Both the position numbers and the translations under genes were made by a program. Shown one piece after another: positions 25,400-33,561 of a stretch of 64,000 nt of DNA (position 1 is its first letter; every line of letters starts with the position of its first letter). The DNA is taken from contig NZ_CP107905.1 in assembly GCF_036014015.1 (NCBI RefSeq), positions 9,796,001 through 9,860,000 of the forward strand. Direction: 5' to 3'. A model generated the notes under the pieces. That model ran no database searches, was not told where the DNA came from, and saw only the letters and a program-made list of their open reading frames with translations. Source of the DNA: Streptomyces sp. NBC_00457 (GTDB taxonomy: Bacteria; Actinomycetota; Actinomycetes; Streptomycetales; Streptomycetaceae).

Positions 25400-26875
25400 G
25401 GTGGTTTCTGTGGCCAGGCGGTCTTCGACAACGGCCCTCAGCTTGTGACGCTGCTCCTCGTCCGCGAGTGCGATCAGTCTTTCTTCGACATGCGGGGGCA
25501 GGTCCTTGATGCCGAGTTCGACGCCGGACCTGTGCGAGTGATCGATGAAGGTCAGCAGCGCCTTCGCCCCGGACATGTCCATGTACTCCACGTCCTTCAG
25601 GCTCAGCGATACGTTCGACCGGTCGTCGCGCAGGGTGGAGAAGACATGGTCGACGGACAGGAACGACAGCGGCCCCTCGATGCGGTAAGTGTCGAAGCCG
25701 TCGTGCACGACTGACGCCTTGTGGCGGCGCGACTTCACAACGTGGACGGCGAGTGCCAGGGCGACGCCGACGGCGACCGCCACGGTCAGGTCGACGACGA
25801 CAGTGATGACCATCGTCGCGAACATCACGGCGACGTCACCCCGCGGAGAGACATGCGCCTTGCGCAGGCTCTCCCAGTCGAACATGCCGACCGCGGTCAC
25901 GATCAGGATCCCTGACAGCACCGCGAGCGGAATGTACTGGACGACGGCGCCGAGGCCGACCACGAGCGCGAGGAGGATGACGCTGTGCGTGGCCGCCGAC
26001 AGCGCGGTGCGGCCGCCGCTCCTGACGTTGACGACGGACCGGACGGTCGCGCCGGCGCTGGCCAGGCCGCCGAACAGCCCGCTGGCGGCGTTGCCGAGGC
26101 CTTGGCCGATGAGTTCCTTGTTGCTGCGATGCCGGTTACCGGTGATGTTGTCCATGACGACCGACGTCAGCAGCGAGTCGATGGAGCCCAGCACGGCGAT
26201 GCTGAGCGCGGGCAGGACGAGGGTGAGGAGCAGCGACCCGCTGAAGTCGGGGACAGTGATCGAGGGTATCGACTCCGGGATCTGGCCTATGTAGTCGATC
26301 GCCGTGTTGAGCGGAACCGGCCCGACGCGCACGTCCTGCAGCCACGAGTCCGCCAGCCGCAGGGCCAGAGTCGTGATCACGAGCGCGATCAGGCTCGCCG
26401 GAATCGACTTGATCACTCGTGCGGAAACGAGCATGAGCACGATCGTGCCCGCCACCACCAGGAAACTGCTCTGCACCTGGTCCAGTTCGCCCAGGATGAT
26501 GATCAGCGCGATCCCGCCCATGAAACCCGACACCACAGGGTGGGGTATGAAGCGGATCAGCGACCCGAGCCTGCACAGGCCGAACAGGATCTGGAACGCG
26601 CCGGCCATGATGAACGCGAGGAACGCGCCCTCCAGACCGTGCTCGGCGATCACTCCGGTGGCGACGACAGTGATGGGACCGGTCGGGCCGGTCACCTGCC
26701 CGGGAGTGCCACCGAACACTGCCGCGAAGAATCCGGCGAAGATCGCGCCGTACAGTCCGACCAGGGCGCCCTCGGAGGTGCCGGTCGCCGTGATGCCGAA
26801 GGCGATTGCCAGCGGTAGCGCCACTATCGCCACAGTCAGGCCGGAAAGGATCTCTTTGGCGACGCGCTGGAACAT
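25397..26875 (-). CDS. SulP-family anion transporter with STAS domain
   Basis: 492 residues. The SulP core shows ILSGLTVAIVALPLAIAFG at the N-terminus, the family block GFMGGIALIIILGELDQVQ and SIDSLLTSVVMDNITGNRH with NKELIGQGLGN. The last 90 residues are a STAS domain (SLSLKDVEYMDMSGAKALL, FIDHSHRSGVELGIKDL). SulP proteins carry sulfate, bicarbonate or dicarboxylates. A beta-carbonic anhydrase diverges from it 520 bp away, which favours bicarbonate by analogy with BicA-type/SulP-carbonic anhydrase pairs. ATG 26875 is used; a GTG nine bases upstream is possible. Its 3' end overlaps the IS5 remnant by three bases. Confidence 0.88.
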   Translation of the reverse strand: MFQRVAKEILSGLTVAIVALPLAIAFGITATGTSEGALVGLYGAIFAGFFAAVFGGTPGQVTGPTGPITVVATGVIAEHGLEGAFLAFIMAGAFQILFGLCRLGSLIRFIPHPVVSGFMGGIALIIILGELDQVQSSFLVVAGTIVLMLVSARVIKSIPASLIALVITTLALRLADSWLQDVRVGPVPLNTAIDYIGQIPESIPSITVPDFSGSLLLTLVLPALSIAVLGSIDSLLTSVVMDNITGNRHRSNKELIGQGLGNAASGLFGGLASAGATVRSVVNVRSGGRTALSAATHSVILLALVVGLGAVVQYIPLAVLSGILIVTAVGMFDWESLRKAHVSPRGDVAVMFATMVITVVVDLTVAVAVGVALALAVHVVKSRRHKASVVHDGFDTYRIEGPLSFLSVDHVFSTLRDDRSNVSLSLKDVEYMDMSGAKALLTFIDHSHRSGVELGIKDLPPHVEERLIALADEEQRHKLRAVVEDRLATETT

Positions 26876-27395
26876 CGGCCCCACTCTTAGGTCGACAGCA
26901 TGCGGAAACCTCGGCCCATGGCGGACCGAGCTGCCGACCAGGCTTCCCGGCACTCCGCGAGTAAAGATGCCGTATAGATCGAGTCAATACAAGACCAAAG
27001 ATCGCCATCTGGGACCGGTTAACGCGCCACCGACAAGCGGCGTCGACGCCCTCTGAGGAACTTCGTTGCGCGATCAGCAGCCACTGAGGGCATGCGGCGG
27101 GCCCCGGCTGCGCCGCGGTCGAGCGCGCGCCATGAGTCGATGGGGCGCGGGCAGGCTCATGTGCTTCGAGGCTGTCGCGTGAACGTCGATTCCAGGGGAA
27201 GGCCGCGTCACGACCCTCTCCGGCACCACCGTGACCTGAGAGGACGCCGCGAGCAGAGGGCCGTGTTCCCGGCGCCGGGCAGCTGGCTGAACGCCGTGAT
27301 GACCACCTACACCCTTGCCGAGGGGACCTTCAGCGGGTTTTCATCAAGGGCAGGAACGCAAGCATGGGGATATGAAGTGCCGCGAGGAAGCGGCC
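26876..27395. other. Divergent intergenic region between SulP and carbonic anhydrase genes
   Basis: 520 bp without a convincing gene. It must hold both promoters; an AT-richer patch (TATAGATCGAGTCAATACAA, 26971-26990) is the best candidate but no box could be fixed. Confidence 0.35.
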
Positions 27396-27947
27396 GTGAC
27401 CATCTACCACCAGAAGATGGCCATGACCGCCATAGACGAACTGCTGCGGCGTAACGTCGACTCGCCACGGCCGGGTACGCCGACCATCATCACTCCGGTG
27501 CCGAGCCTGCACCTGACGATCGTCACCTGCATGGACGCCCGCATCAAGGTGTTCGATGTCTTCGGGCTGAAGCACGGCGAAGCTCACATCCTGCGCAATG
27601 CCGGCGGAGTCGTGACTGACGACATCATCCGCTCGCTCTCCATCAGCCAACGCAAGCTGCGCACCCGCGAGGTCATCGTCATGCAGCACACCCAGTGCGG
27701 CCTCGCGACCTTCACCGAAGACGAGTTCAAGGACGAACTGGAGAACGACACCGGCCTCCGGCCAACCTGGTCGCTCGAGACCTTCCGGGACGTCGAGGCC
27801 AGCGTGCGAACCTCGGTGGCCAGGGTGCGGCACACCCCATTCATACTGCACACCGACCAAGTCCGCGGGTTCGTCTACGACGTGTGCAACGGTTCACTGA
27901 CCGAGGTCGACGCCGGCCGTGCCGAATCACGCACCCGTTCCGCCTGA
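27396..27947 (+). CDS. Beta-carbonic anhydrase
   Basis: 183 residues. Zinc ligands of beta-class enzymes are in place: Cys45 with the Asp-Arg dyad (CMDAR), and His98-x-x-Cys101 (HTQCG). The substrate-side block GEAHILRNAGGVVTDD is also conserved. It interconverts CO2 and bicarbonate. GTG 27396 has GAGGAAG five bases upstream; ATG 27372 and 27417 are alternatives. Divergent from the SulP transporter, suggesting paired bicarbonate import and equilibration. Confidence 0.9.
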   Translation: MTIYHQKMAMTAIDELLRRNVDSPRPGTPTIITPVPSLHLTIVTCMDARIKVFDVFGLKHGEAHILRNAGGVVTDDIIRSLSISQRKLRTREVIVMQHTQCGLATFTEDEFKDELENDTGLRPTWSLETFRDVEASVRTSVARVRHTPFILHTDQVRGFVYDVCNGSLTEVDAGRAESRTRSA

Positions 27948-28488
27948 TGAGCTCGTACATGGGCGGCGGTAAGGCGTCGAGTTCTTGATCGTTGATCATG
28001 ACGTGTGACGGGTACCGCAACTCGTGCAGTGATCACCGGCGACCGACGGATTACGGGCCTGATGGCCGATCACTACACTGCCGGAACCCGCCGTGTTCCA
28101 TATCCGCGGAGCCCGGCGCGCGGTGTAGAGCGTTCTGCACCACGCCGGCGTCGACGCGGTCGCCACGTTCGGGGGGTGACGACAGCGAGTCGCGCGACCG
28201 GGACTGCCCCCGGTGGACCTTCAGCAGTCGGCTACGGACTGCGTGGACATGCTCGAAACCGGGCTGCGAGCATGGTGCGGGAATCGAGCCGCGTCGAGAT
28301 CGAGACGCTGCGGACGGCACGTGACAGCTACGCCGGTCTCCTTCACCGGTAACCAGTCGGCGCTGCCCGACACAGGTGCTCGAACACCGACACCTATGGG
28401 CGGACGGCCCAGCCCTGGTGTCGGTCGCGCGGGTGTGGGCGACAAGCCTGAACCGGTGCGTCACACTCTTCGCAGAGGAAGTCTTGCA
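27948..28488. other. Long leader region upstream of terC
   Basis: 540 bp without a convincing gene although one frame is open through it. TerC genes often have long structured leaders (yybP-ykoY manganese riboswitch). I could not find the riboswitch core sequence here, only the hairpin that follows. Confidence 0.35.
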
Positions 28489-28507
28489 CCCCCGCTCGCT
28501 GAGGGGG
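28489..28507 (+). promoter_or_regulatory. Hairpin that buries the terC ribosome site
   Basis: CCCCC (28489-28493) pairs with GGGGG (28503-28507). The G-run, as GAGGGGG, is also the best Shine-Dalgarno for GTG 28513. Folding would therefore block translation, as in an expression platform. Confidence 0.4.
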
Positions 28508-28512
28508 CTTTC

Positions 28513-29568
28513 GTGCTCGATGTGCCGTTGTGGCTCTGGGCGGCATTCGCCGTCACCGTGATCGTGTCGCTGGCCGTGGACCTGCTGGCGCACCGGGAGG
28601 CGCATGTCATCGGGTTCAAGGAAGCTGTCGCCTGGAGCGGGGTGTGGGTCGGTCTTGCCCTCGTCTTCGGCGCAGTCGTCTTCCTGGTGCTGGGCGTCAC
28701 ACCGGGGGTGGAGTACACCACCGCGTGGCTGCTGGAGAAGAGCCTGTCGGTCGACAACCTGTTCGTCTTCGCGCTGATCTTCGCCTACTTCAAGGTGCCG
28801 CGCGCCTACCAGCACCGTGTGCTGTTCTTCGGCGTCATGGGCGCGCTGGTGTTCCGAGGCGTCTTCCTGGCCGCTGGGGTGGCCGTGGTCAGCCGGTTCA
28901 CCGCGGTGTTGTTCGCCTTCGCAGCGGTCCTCTTCTACAGCACCTACAAGATCTTCAAGGAGGAAGAGGGCAGTTTCGACCCGGGCAAGAGCGTCGCCGT
29001 GCGGCTGCTGCGCAAGGTCATGCCCGTTCGGGACGAGTACGCCGGGATGAAGTTCTTCGTCAGAGAAGCCGGTAAGCGGGTCGCCACACCGCTGCTCGCG
29101 GTTGTTGCCGCGATCGAGGCGGCCGACCTCGTTTTCGCCGTGGACAGTGTGCCCGCCGTCCTCGCGGTCAGCGACGACGCCTTCATCGTCTACACCAGCA
29201 ACGCGTTCGCCATCCTGGGCCTGCGCGCCCTGTACTTCCTGCTCGCCGGGCTGCTGGACCGGTTCCACTACCTCAGCGCGGGCCTCGCGCTGATCCTGTC
29301 CTTTATCGGCGTGAAGCTGATCCTCCAGGCTTCCCACAAGCTGTTCAGCAACAGCATCCCCGAGATCCCGTCACCGGTCAGCCTGGCGGTCATCGTCGTA
29401 GTCCTGGCTGTATCCGTCGCACTGAGCATTCGGCATCCCCGCCCCACCATCCAGGAAGGGACTTCCTCCGCTCACCGGGACGAGAACGGCGATGCCTCGG
29501 GCTCGGCCGGCGAACAGCCCCCTGTGCAGGAGACGCCGGACGCAAGCGACCCACCGCCAGAGAGCTGA
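28513..29568 (+). CDS. TerC/Alx-family membrane protein
   Basis: 351 residues. TerC signatures: EKSLSVDNLFVFALIFAYF, RVLFFGVMGALVFRGVFLA, IEAADLVFAVDSVPAVLAVS and SNAFAILGLRALYFLL, with about eight to nine helices. The paired acidic motifs (SxDNLFVF, AxDSVPA) are those linked to manganese export in Alx/TerC proteins; tellurium resistance is the historical name. A 60-residue Ser/Pro/acidic tail follows the last helix. GTG 28513 aligns with the short N-terminus of the family; the long upstream open frame has no membrane sequence. Confidence 0.9.
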   Translation: MLDVPLWLWAAFAVTVIVSLAVDLLAHREAHVIGFKEAVAWSGVWVGLALVFGAVVFLVLGVTPGVEYTTAWLLEKSLSVDNLFVFALIFAYFKVPRAYQHRVLFFGVMGALVFRGVFLAAGVAVVSRFTAVLFAFAAVLFYSTYKIFKEEEGSFDPGKSVAVRLLRKVMPVRDEYAGMKFFVREAGKRVATPLLAVVAAIEAADLVFAVDSVPAVLAVSDDAFIVYTSNAFAILGLRALYFLLAGLLDRFHYLSAGLALILSFIGVKLILQASHKLFSNSIPEIPSPVSLAVIVVVLAVSVALSIRHPRPTIQEGTSSAHRDENGDASGSAGEQPPVQETPDASDPPPES

Positions 29569-29630
29569 CCTGCGTGTTCCGCGGTGAATCAGTCAGGTTC
29601 GCTCCGCGACTTCCCCGAACTCCTTTCGTA

Positions 29631-29649
29631 AAGAAATCTCCAATTTCTT
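29631..29649. promoter_or_regulatory. Palindrome AAGAAAT-CTCCA-ATTTCTT
   Basis: Perfect 7-bp arms, AT-rich in a GC-rich genome, ending 24 bp upstream of the zinc-ribbon gene. It looks like a repressor operator; regulator unknown. Confidence 0.5.
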
Positions 29650-29673
29650 GCAAAAGGAGCCTATTCTTGAGGT

Positions 29674-29877
29674 ATGGGTAGCGACGAGCGCGCAACGGCA
29701 CAGCGGACCGGACATGTCTGCCCCGTGTGCAATAGCCCCGTGACCGCGGAGATCACACGTCACAAGACGATGGGAATCTTCGTCCCGCTGTGGAAGCCCG
29801 GCCCTTGCCACAACCCGGACTGCCCGAAGTCCGTGCACGACGAGAAGGCCGAGAGAAGCACCAGGCTGAGGGAGTGA
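29674..29877 (+). CDS. Small zinc-ribbon protein
   Basis: 67 residues with CPVCNSPV and, 30 residues later, CHNPDCP: two cysteine knuckles that should hold one zinc. The middle (TRHKTMGIFVPLWKPGP) has no known motif. ATG 29674 is preceded by GAGG only one base away and AAAGGAGC further up, so the exact start is uncertain. An AT-rich palindrome sits in its promoter. Function unknown. Confidence 0.6.
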   Translation: MGSDERATAQRTGHVCPVCNSPVTAEITRHKTMGIFVPLWKPGPCHNPDCPKSVHDEKAERSTRLRE

Positions 29878-30077
29878 CTCCCTGGACGATTCGGCACGGC
29901 GGTGATCGCCACGCACGCCGACTGGGTCCACATGCCGGTGCGGGCGAAGAGCAGCGTCCAGGCACGCAGCAGGGCGTACATGCCGACCCTGGTCAGCGGC
30001 GTGGCGAAGTCGGTGATCAGCGCGGGAGCGGTGGGCGTCTGCCGGGGAGCCGGTGTGTGCCTCGGTGAGGTGACTCG

Positions 30078-31116
30078 TCACCGGTAGCGAAGCAAGAGCA
30101 TGGCAGCGTCGTCCTGCAAGGGGCCGTTGACATGCTGGAGAAGATCCTGCCGCAGGGTTTCCAGGGCGGCTTCCGGATCGCTTTCCTTGAGCAAGTGGGC
30201 GCGTTCAGCGAGAGGGTAGAAACGGCCTTCGGCATCCCGTGCCTCGGTGATCCCGTCGGTGTAGAGCAGCAGTTGGTCGCCCGGAACGAAGGCGGTGCGG
30301 AACGGCTCCGGTTCGGTCACGCCGTGGGCCGAGCGGCAGCGCGTACGCGGGCGGCTCGGGAAGCAGCACGGCACCAGCGGTGCGGACGAGCAGGGGTGGG
30401 GGATGGCCGAAGTTGAGGAAGGTGACCTCGTTGCCCCTCACCTCGGCGAGGATTGCGGTCACGAACTTCTCGTCCTCCAGTTGCCGGTTGACGGCCCGCT
30501 CCAGCCTGCGTCCCACCTCGGACAGGTCTGCCTCGTCCGGGGCGGCTTCCCGGAAGGCCCCCAGGATCACGGCCGCAGTCTCCACCGCCTCCAGTCCCTT
30601 GCCCTGCACGTCGCCCACGATCACCCGCACGCCGTGGGGCGAGGCGACCACCTCGTACAGATCTCCGCCGATGCGCGCCTCAGCCACAGCGGACATGTAC
30701 GACACCGCTGCCCGCAGGTGCCCCGCCAGGCGCGGCACCGGCTTGAGCAGCACCAGCTGCGCCGCCTCGGCGATCGATCGCACGTTGGCCAGTTCCGCCT
30801 CCCGGCGCTCACGCATGGACACGGCCACGAGTCCCGCCGCAGTGACGCCGAAGACCGAGGCGATGCTCACATAGCCGCGCACGCGGTCGAACAGATCGTC
30901 GTACAAGCCCAGTCCGGCGGTGAGCACCAGCGCGATCACACCGATGCACGCGGTGCGCCGCCAGCCACCGACGAGCGGAGCAAAGGCCGGTCCCAACGAC
31001 ACGAGCGGCAGCAGTCCCACCGTCGGCCCGATGGCGACGTCGACCACGGCCACCGTAGCCATCATGACGAACGGCAGGCCGGACAGTACGGCGAGCCGAC
31101 CGTTCTCTTCTTTCAC
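30078..31116 (-). pseudogene. SpoIIE/RsbU-type PP2C phosphatase, single-base frameshift
   Basis: The N-terminal 100 residues hold three or four membrane helices. Then follow the SpoIIE phosphatase motifs (EARIGGDLYEV, VRVIVGDVQGKGLEAVETA, NFGHPPPLLVRTAG). After AYALPLG the frame changes: the continuation HGVTEPEPFRTAFVPGDQL, LLYTDGITEARDAEGRFYPL and DDAAMLLLRYR lies in another frame. Removing one C from GGCCCACGG near 30323 restores a complete ~345-residue protein. Either a recent mutation or a sequencing error. GTG 31116 has GGAGGGG three bases upstream. Such proteins dephosphorylate anti-anti-sigma factors. Confidence 0.8.
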
Positions 31117-31291
31117 GTCCCCTCCAGCACCGGGCGGTTGCTCCCCGCAACTGAGGGGTAGGACAGGTCGTCCTCATCTCGCGCTCCCGCAGGGCAAGAT
31201 CCATCGTCGCAGACGGCCAGGAGCATGCACCCGGTTACGTTGCAACTGACGCGTCACCGGGTAGTGAATGCACGGCTTGCGGCACCGAACG

Positions 31292-31699
31292 TCAACCGGT
31301 CAAGCGGTGCACCAACTGCCCGAACCGCCCTCTGAGATGGCAGCACAACGCGCCACCGGCGGGGAAGTCCGTGGACGTCTCCCGAGTCATCGCCGTGAAG
31401 AAGGCCCGGCCCTGTCGGGACTGCAGTGTGGTGCTCCACCCGTGGCCGGGGTGTAGGTCGAGCAGCGAGTGCAGGGCCTCCCGGCCCAGTCCCTGCCGCT
31501 GCCGATCTTCATCGATCCAGACGTCGTGGATCCGCCCTGTACGGCATGCGGGGCACACGCGGAAACGCAGCCGCCCGACCATATGCTCCCGGCCGTCGTG
31601 CAGCACGATCTCCATCGGCTGGTTCCGCTCCTGCGGACGGTCGCGTCTCAACCGCAATGCCCAGAAACCCCGTGGGCCCCCGCCCCACGACCACGTCAT
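31292..31699 (-). CDS. GNAT-like N-acetyltransferase
   Basis: 135 residues. The acetyl-CoA-binding motif is visible: RIHDVWIDEDRQRQGLGREA (a V-beta strand then R/Q-x-x-G-x-G), followed by the helix and HGWSTTLQSRQGRAFF, as in compact Streptomyces GNAT proteins. Substrate unknown. ATG 31699 has GAGGGCGG six bases upstream. Stands alone between the phosphatase and the amidase. Confidence 0.65.
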   Translation of the reverse strand: MTWSWGGGPRGFWALRLRRDRPQERNQPMEIVLHDGREHMVGRLRFRVCPACRTGRIHDVWIDEDRQRQGLGREALHSLLDLHPGHGWSTTLQSRQGRAFFTAMTRETSTDFPAGGALCCHLRGRFGQLVHRLTG

Positions 31700-32031
31700 C
31701 GCGGCCCGCCCTCATCCGCCGTGGCCGAGCCTCGGCCAGTACGCGCTGCTCTCCTGCACGGCTGCATGGCAGCATCATGGCAGCCCGGCCTTGACCCACC
31801 CATCACCTGCCAGTGGTGCACATGTGACAAATGTCCGAACGCCAGAGGTGGCGACGACGCGGCAGGGTCGGCCAGGACTGATACACCATCCGACCCAACG
31901 GTCCTCACTCTCCCGGGGAGATGGACCGTGATCGTCGACGGCGCATCCGTGTCGATTAACTGATGATCGCCGGATGGCTGCCACACTCGCTGCCCGAACT
32001 CTAAGAAGCGGCCGGACAAGGGGAACAGCTG
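31700..32031. other. Intergenic region before the amidase gene
   Basis: 330 bp, divergent promoters for the GNAT and amidase genes expected; no element could be fixed. Confidence 0.35.
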
Positions 32032-33210
32032 GTGGGGAGCCGAGTGCACATCGTTGCCACAGCCCTGTCGGGGACACTGGCCGCCCAGGGATTACTCGTG
32101 CCGACCGCCTATGGCCACGCCAAGTCAGCAGATCCAGGTCCCACCGGGACGCCGAGTGCGGTCCATACGGTGCAGATCATGCCCGATCGGTACGGTGTCG
32201 TCTCGCCAGGGACAATCGGCACCAGCCCTTTCAGCATGCTGGGGGTCACCTGGGACGATCCCTCCGCTCGACTCGCCGCCACTGTGGAGATCCGAACCAA
32301 GGCCGTCGCGACGGGGCAGTGGTCCGGCTGGCTGAGGTTGGACGGAGACGGCAGTCGGGGAGAGGAAACAGCCCGGCGGGGCGGCACGGACCCGGTCTGG
32401 GTGGGACCGTCCAACAGCGGCGAAGTACGCATCGTCGCGGACCCCGCCGCAGTCTCCGCCCTGCCCGAGGGGCTGAGACTGGACCTGATCGATCCCGGTC
32501 CGGGCGAACCCGACACCCCAGCGTCCGCGTGGCTTCCGCCCGCCGCCGCCCATGGAGTACCGGCCGGCGGGACCGCAGCACGCCCGCTCATCACCTCGCG
32601 TGCCGGGTGGGGTGCGGATGAATCGATCAGTCCGGGGTCACCCGGCTACCTGCCGGGTAAGAAGGTCAAGGCGGCAGTGGTTCACCACACCGCCGGGAGC
32701 AACGACTACACCTGCGCCGACGCCCCGGCCGTCGTACGGGGGATCTACACGTACCACGTCAGTCAGTTGGGCTGGAAGGACATCGGCTACAACTTCCTCG
32801 TCGACAAGTGCGGCACGGCTTACGAGGGCCGCAAGGGCGGCGTCGACCAGCCGGTCATGGGCGCCCACGCCTACGGTTTCAACACGGAGACCACCGGCAT
32901 CGCGGTCCTGGGCAACTACACGAGCGTCGTGCCGAGCCAGGCAGCCCTGGTAGCGGTGTCTGAGCTCGCGGGGTGGAAACTCAGCCTGCACGGCGTGAAA
33001 CCGAACGGCATCACCACCCTCACCGCGGGCGACGCAGGCCGCAACTACTTCGGCAAGACTTGGTCCAAGGGCGCCCAGTTGAGCTTCCCGACCATCCACG
33101 GCCACCGTGACGGCTACAACACCCAATGCCCCGGTGACCAGCTGTACGCCCAACTGCCCACGATCCGCGCGCTGGCCGCGGACACGATCAGGGCCGTCAG
33201 AAGAGCGTGA
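32032..33210 (+). CDS. Secreted PGRP-type N-acetylmuramoyl-L-alanine amidase
   Basis: 392 residues: signal peptide (ALSGTLAAQGLLVPTAYGHA), a beta-rich N-terminal domain to about residue 170, then a peptidoglycan-recognition/amidase_2 domain: LITSRAGWGADE, KAAVVHHTAGSNDYTC, YHVSQLGWKDIGYNFLVDKC, GAHAYGFNTETTGIAVLGNY and GHRDGYNTQCPGDQLY. Zinc ligands are the first His of VHHTAG, His of GHRD and Cys of TQCPG. It cuts the bond between muramic acid and the peptide stem. Codon 21 is TTA (32092-32094), so translation probably depends on the bldA tRNA, i.e. on development. GTG 32032 has AAGGGGAA six bases upstream; GTG 32044 also possible. Confidence 0.9.
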   Translation: MGSRVHIVATALSGTLAAQGLLVPTAYGHAKSADPGPTGTPSAVHTVQIMPDRYGVVSPGTIGTSPFSMLGVTWDDPSARLAATVEIRTKAVATGQWSGWLRLDGDGSRGEETARRGGTDPVWVGPSNSGEVRIVADPAAVSALPEGLRLDLIDPGPGEPDTPASAWLPPAAAHGVPAGGTAARPLITSRAGWGADESISPGSPGYLPGKKVKAAVVHHTAGSNDYTCADAPAVVRGIYTYHVSQLGWKDIGYNFLVDKCGTAYEGRKGGVDQPVMGAHAYGFNTETTGIAVLGNYTSVVPSQAALVAVSELAGWKLSLHGVKPNGITTLTAGDAGRNYFGKTWSKGAQLSFPTIHGHRDGYNTQCPGDQLYAQLPTIRALAADTIRAVRRA

Positions 33211-33508
33211 GGAGGGGTGGCAATCTCTGCTTCGCCACCAGGCCACTCCCGTCCCCGACCGCTGGGGCACCGTGACCATCGTCAGCGCCATCGCACCCAT
33301 CGCCGGAGCCGCGCTGACCGGGTGATCGGCGGCCTGTCTGAGTGAGGGGAGCCTGTAGGCGGTTGGCGCGATCGCGTCGGAGAGGGCGTCGAGCGCTTCG
33401 CTCGCTTGGGCGGCAAGGGTCGTACGGCCGACCTTGCCGCGACCGGCGGACGTGCTGCGAGGATGCAGTGTGCTCGGGCAGTTAGCTGTCCGTCGGAGTA
33501 GCACGGCG

Positions 33509-33545
33509 AAGGGGCCGCACCCGCGGATGGCGGGCGCGGCCCCTT
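33509..33545 (-). terminator. Terminator of the LAxTG surface-protein gene
   Basis: Long hairpin: AAGGGGCCGC-ACCCGC pairing with GCGGGC-GCGGCCCCTT, 17 bp after the stop of the minus-strand gene. Confidence 0.75.
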
Positions 33546-33561
33546 CGGGCTGAGGCGACGG

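Noticed and set aside
27980..28000. ATCGTTGATCAT string resembling the right end of IS481
   Set aside because: Only 12 bases match and the rest of the terminal repeat differs; no element around it.
28150..28488. A canonical yybP-ykoY riboswitch upstream of terC
   Set aside because: I could not find the conserved GGGGAGUA-type core; only the hairpin over the ribosome site is supported.
28051..29337. 428-codon minus-strand frame over terC
   Set aside because: Antisense shadow of the TerC gene: Gln/Glu/His-rich, no motif.
29760..29981. Minus-strand frame reading MYALLRAWTLLFARTGMWTQ
   Set aside because: Looks partly protein-like but has no start site or family and overlaps the zinc-ribbon gene; possibly an old remnant.
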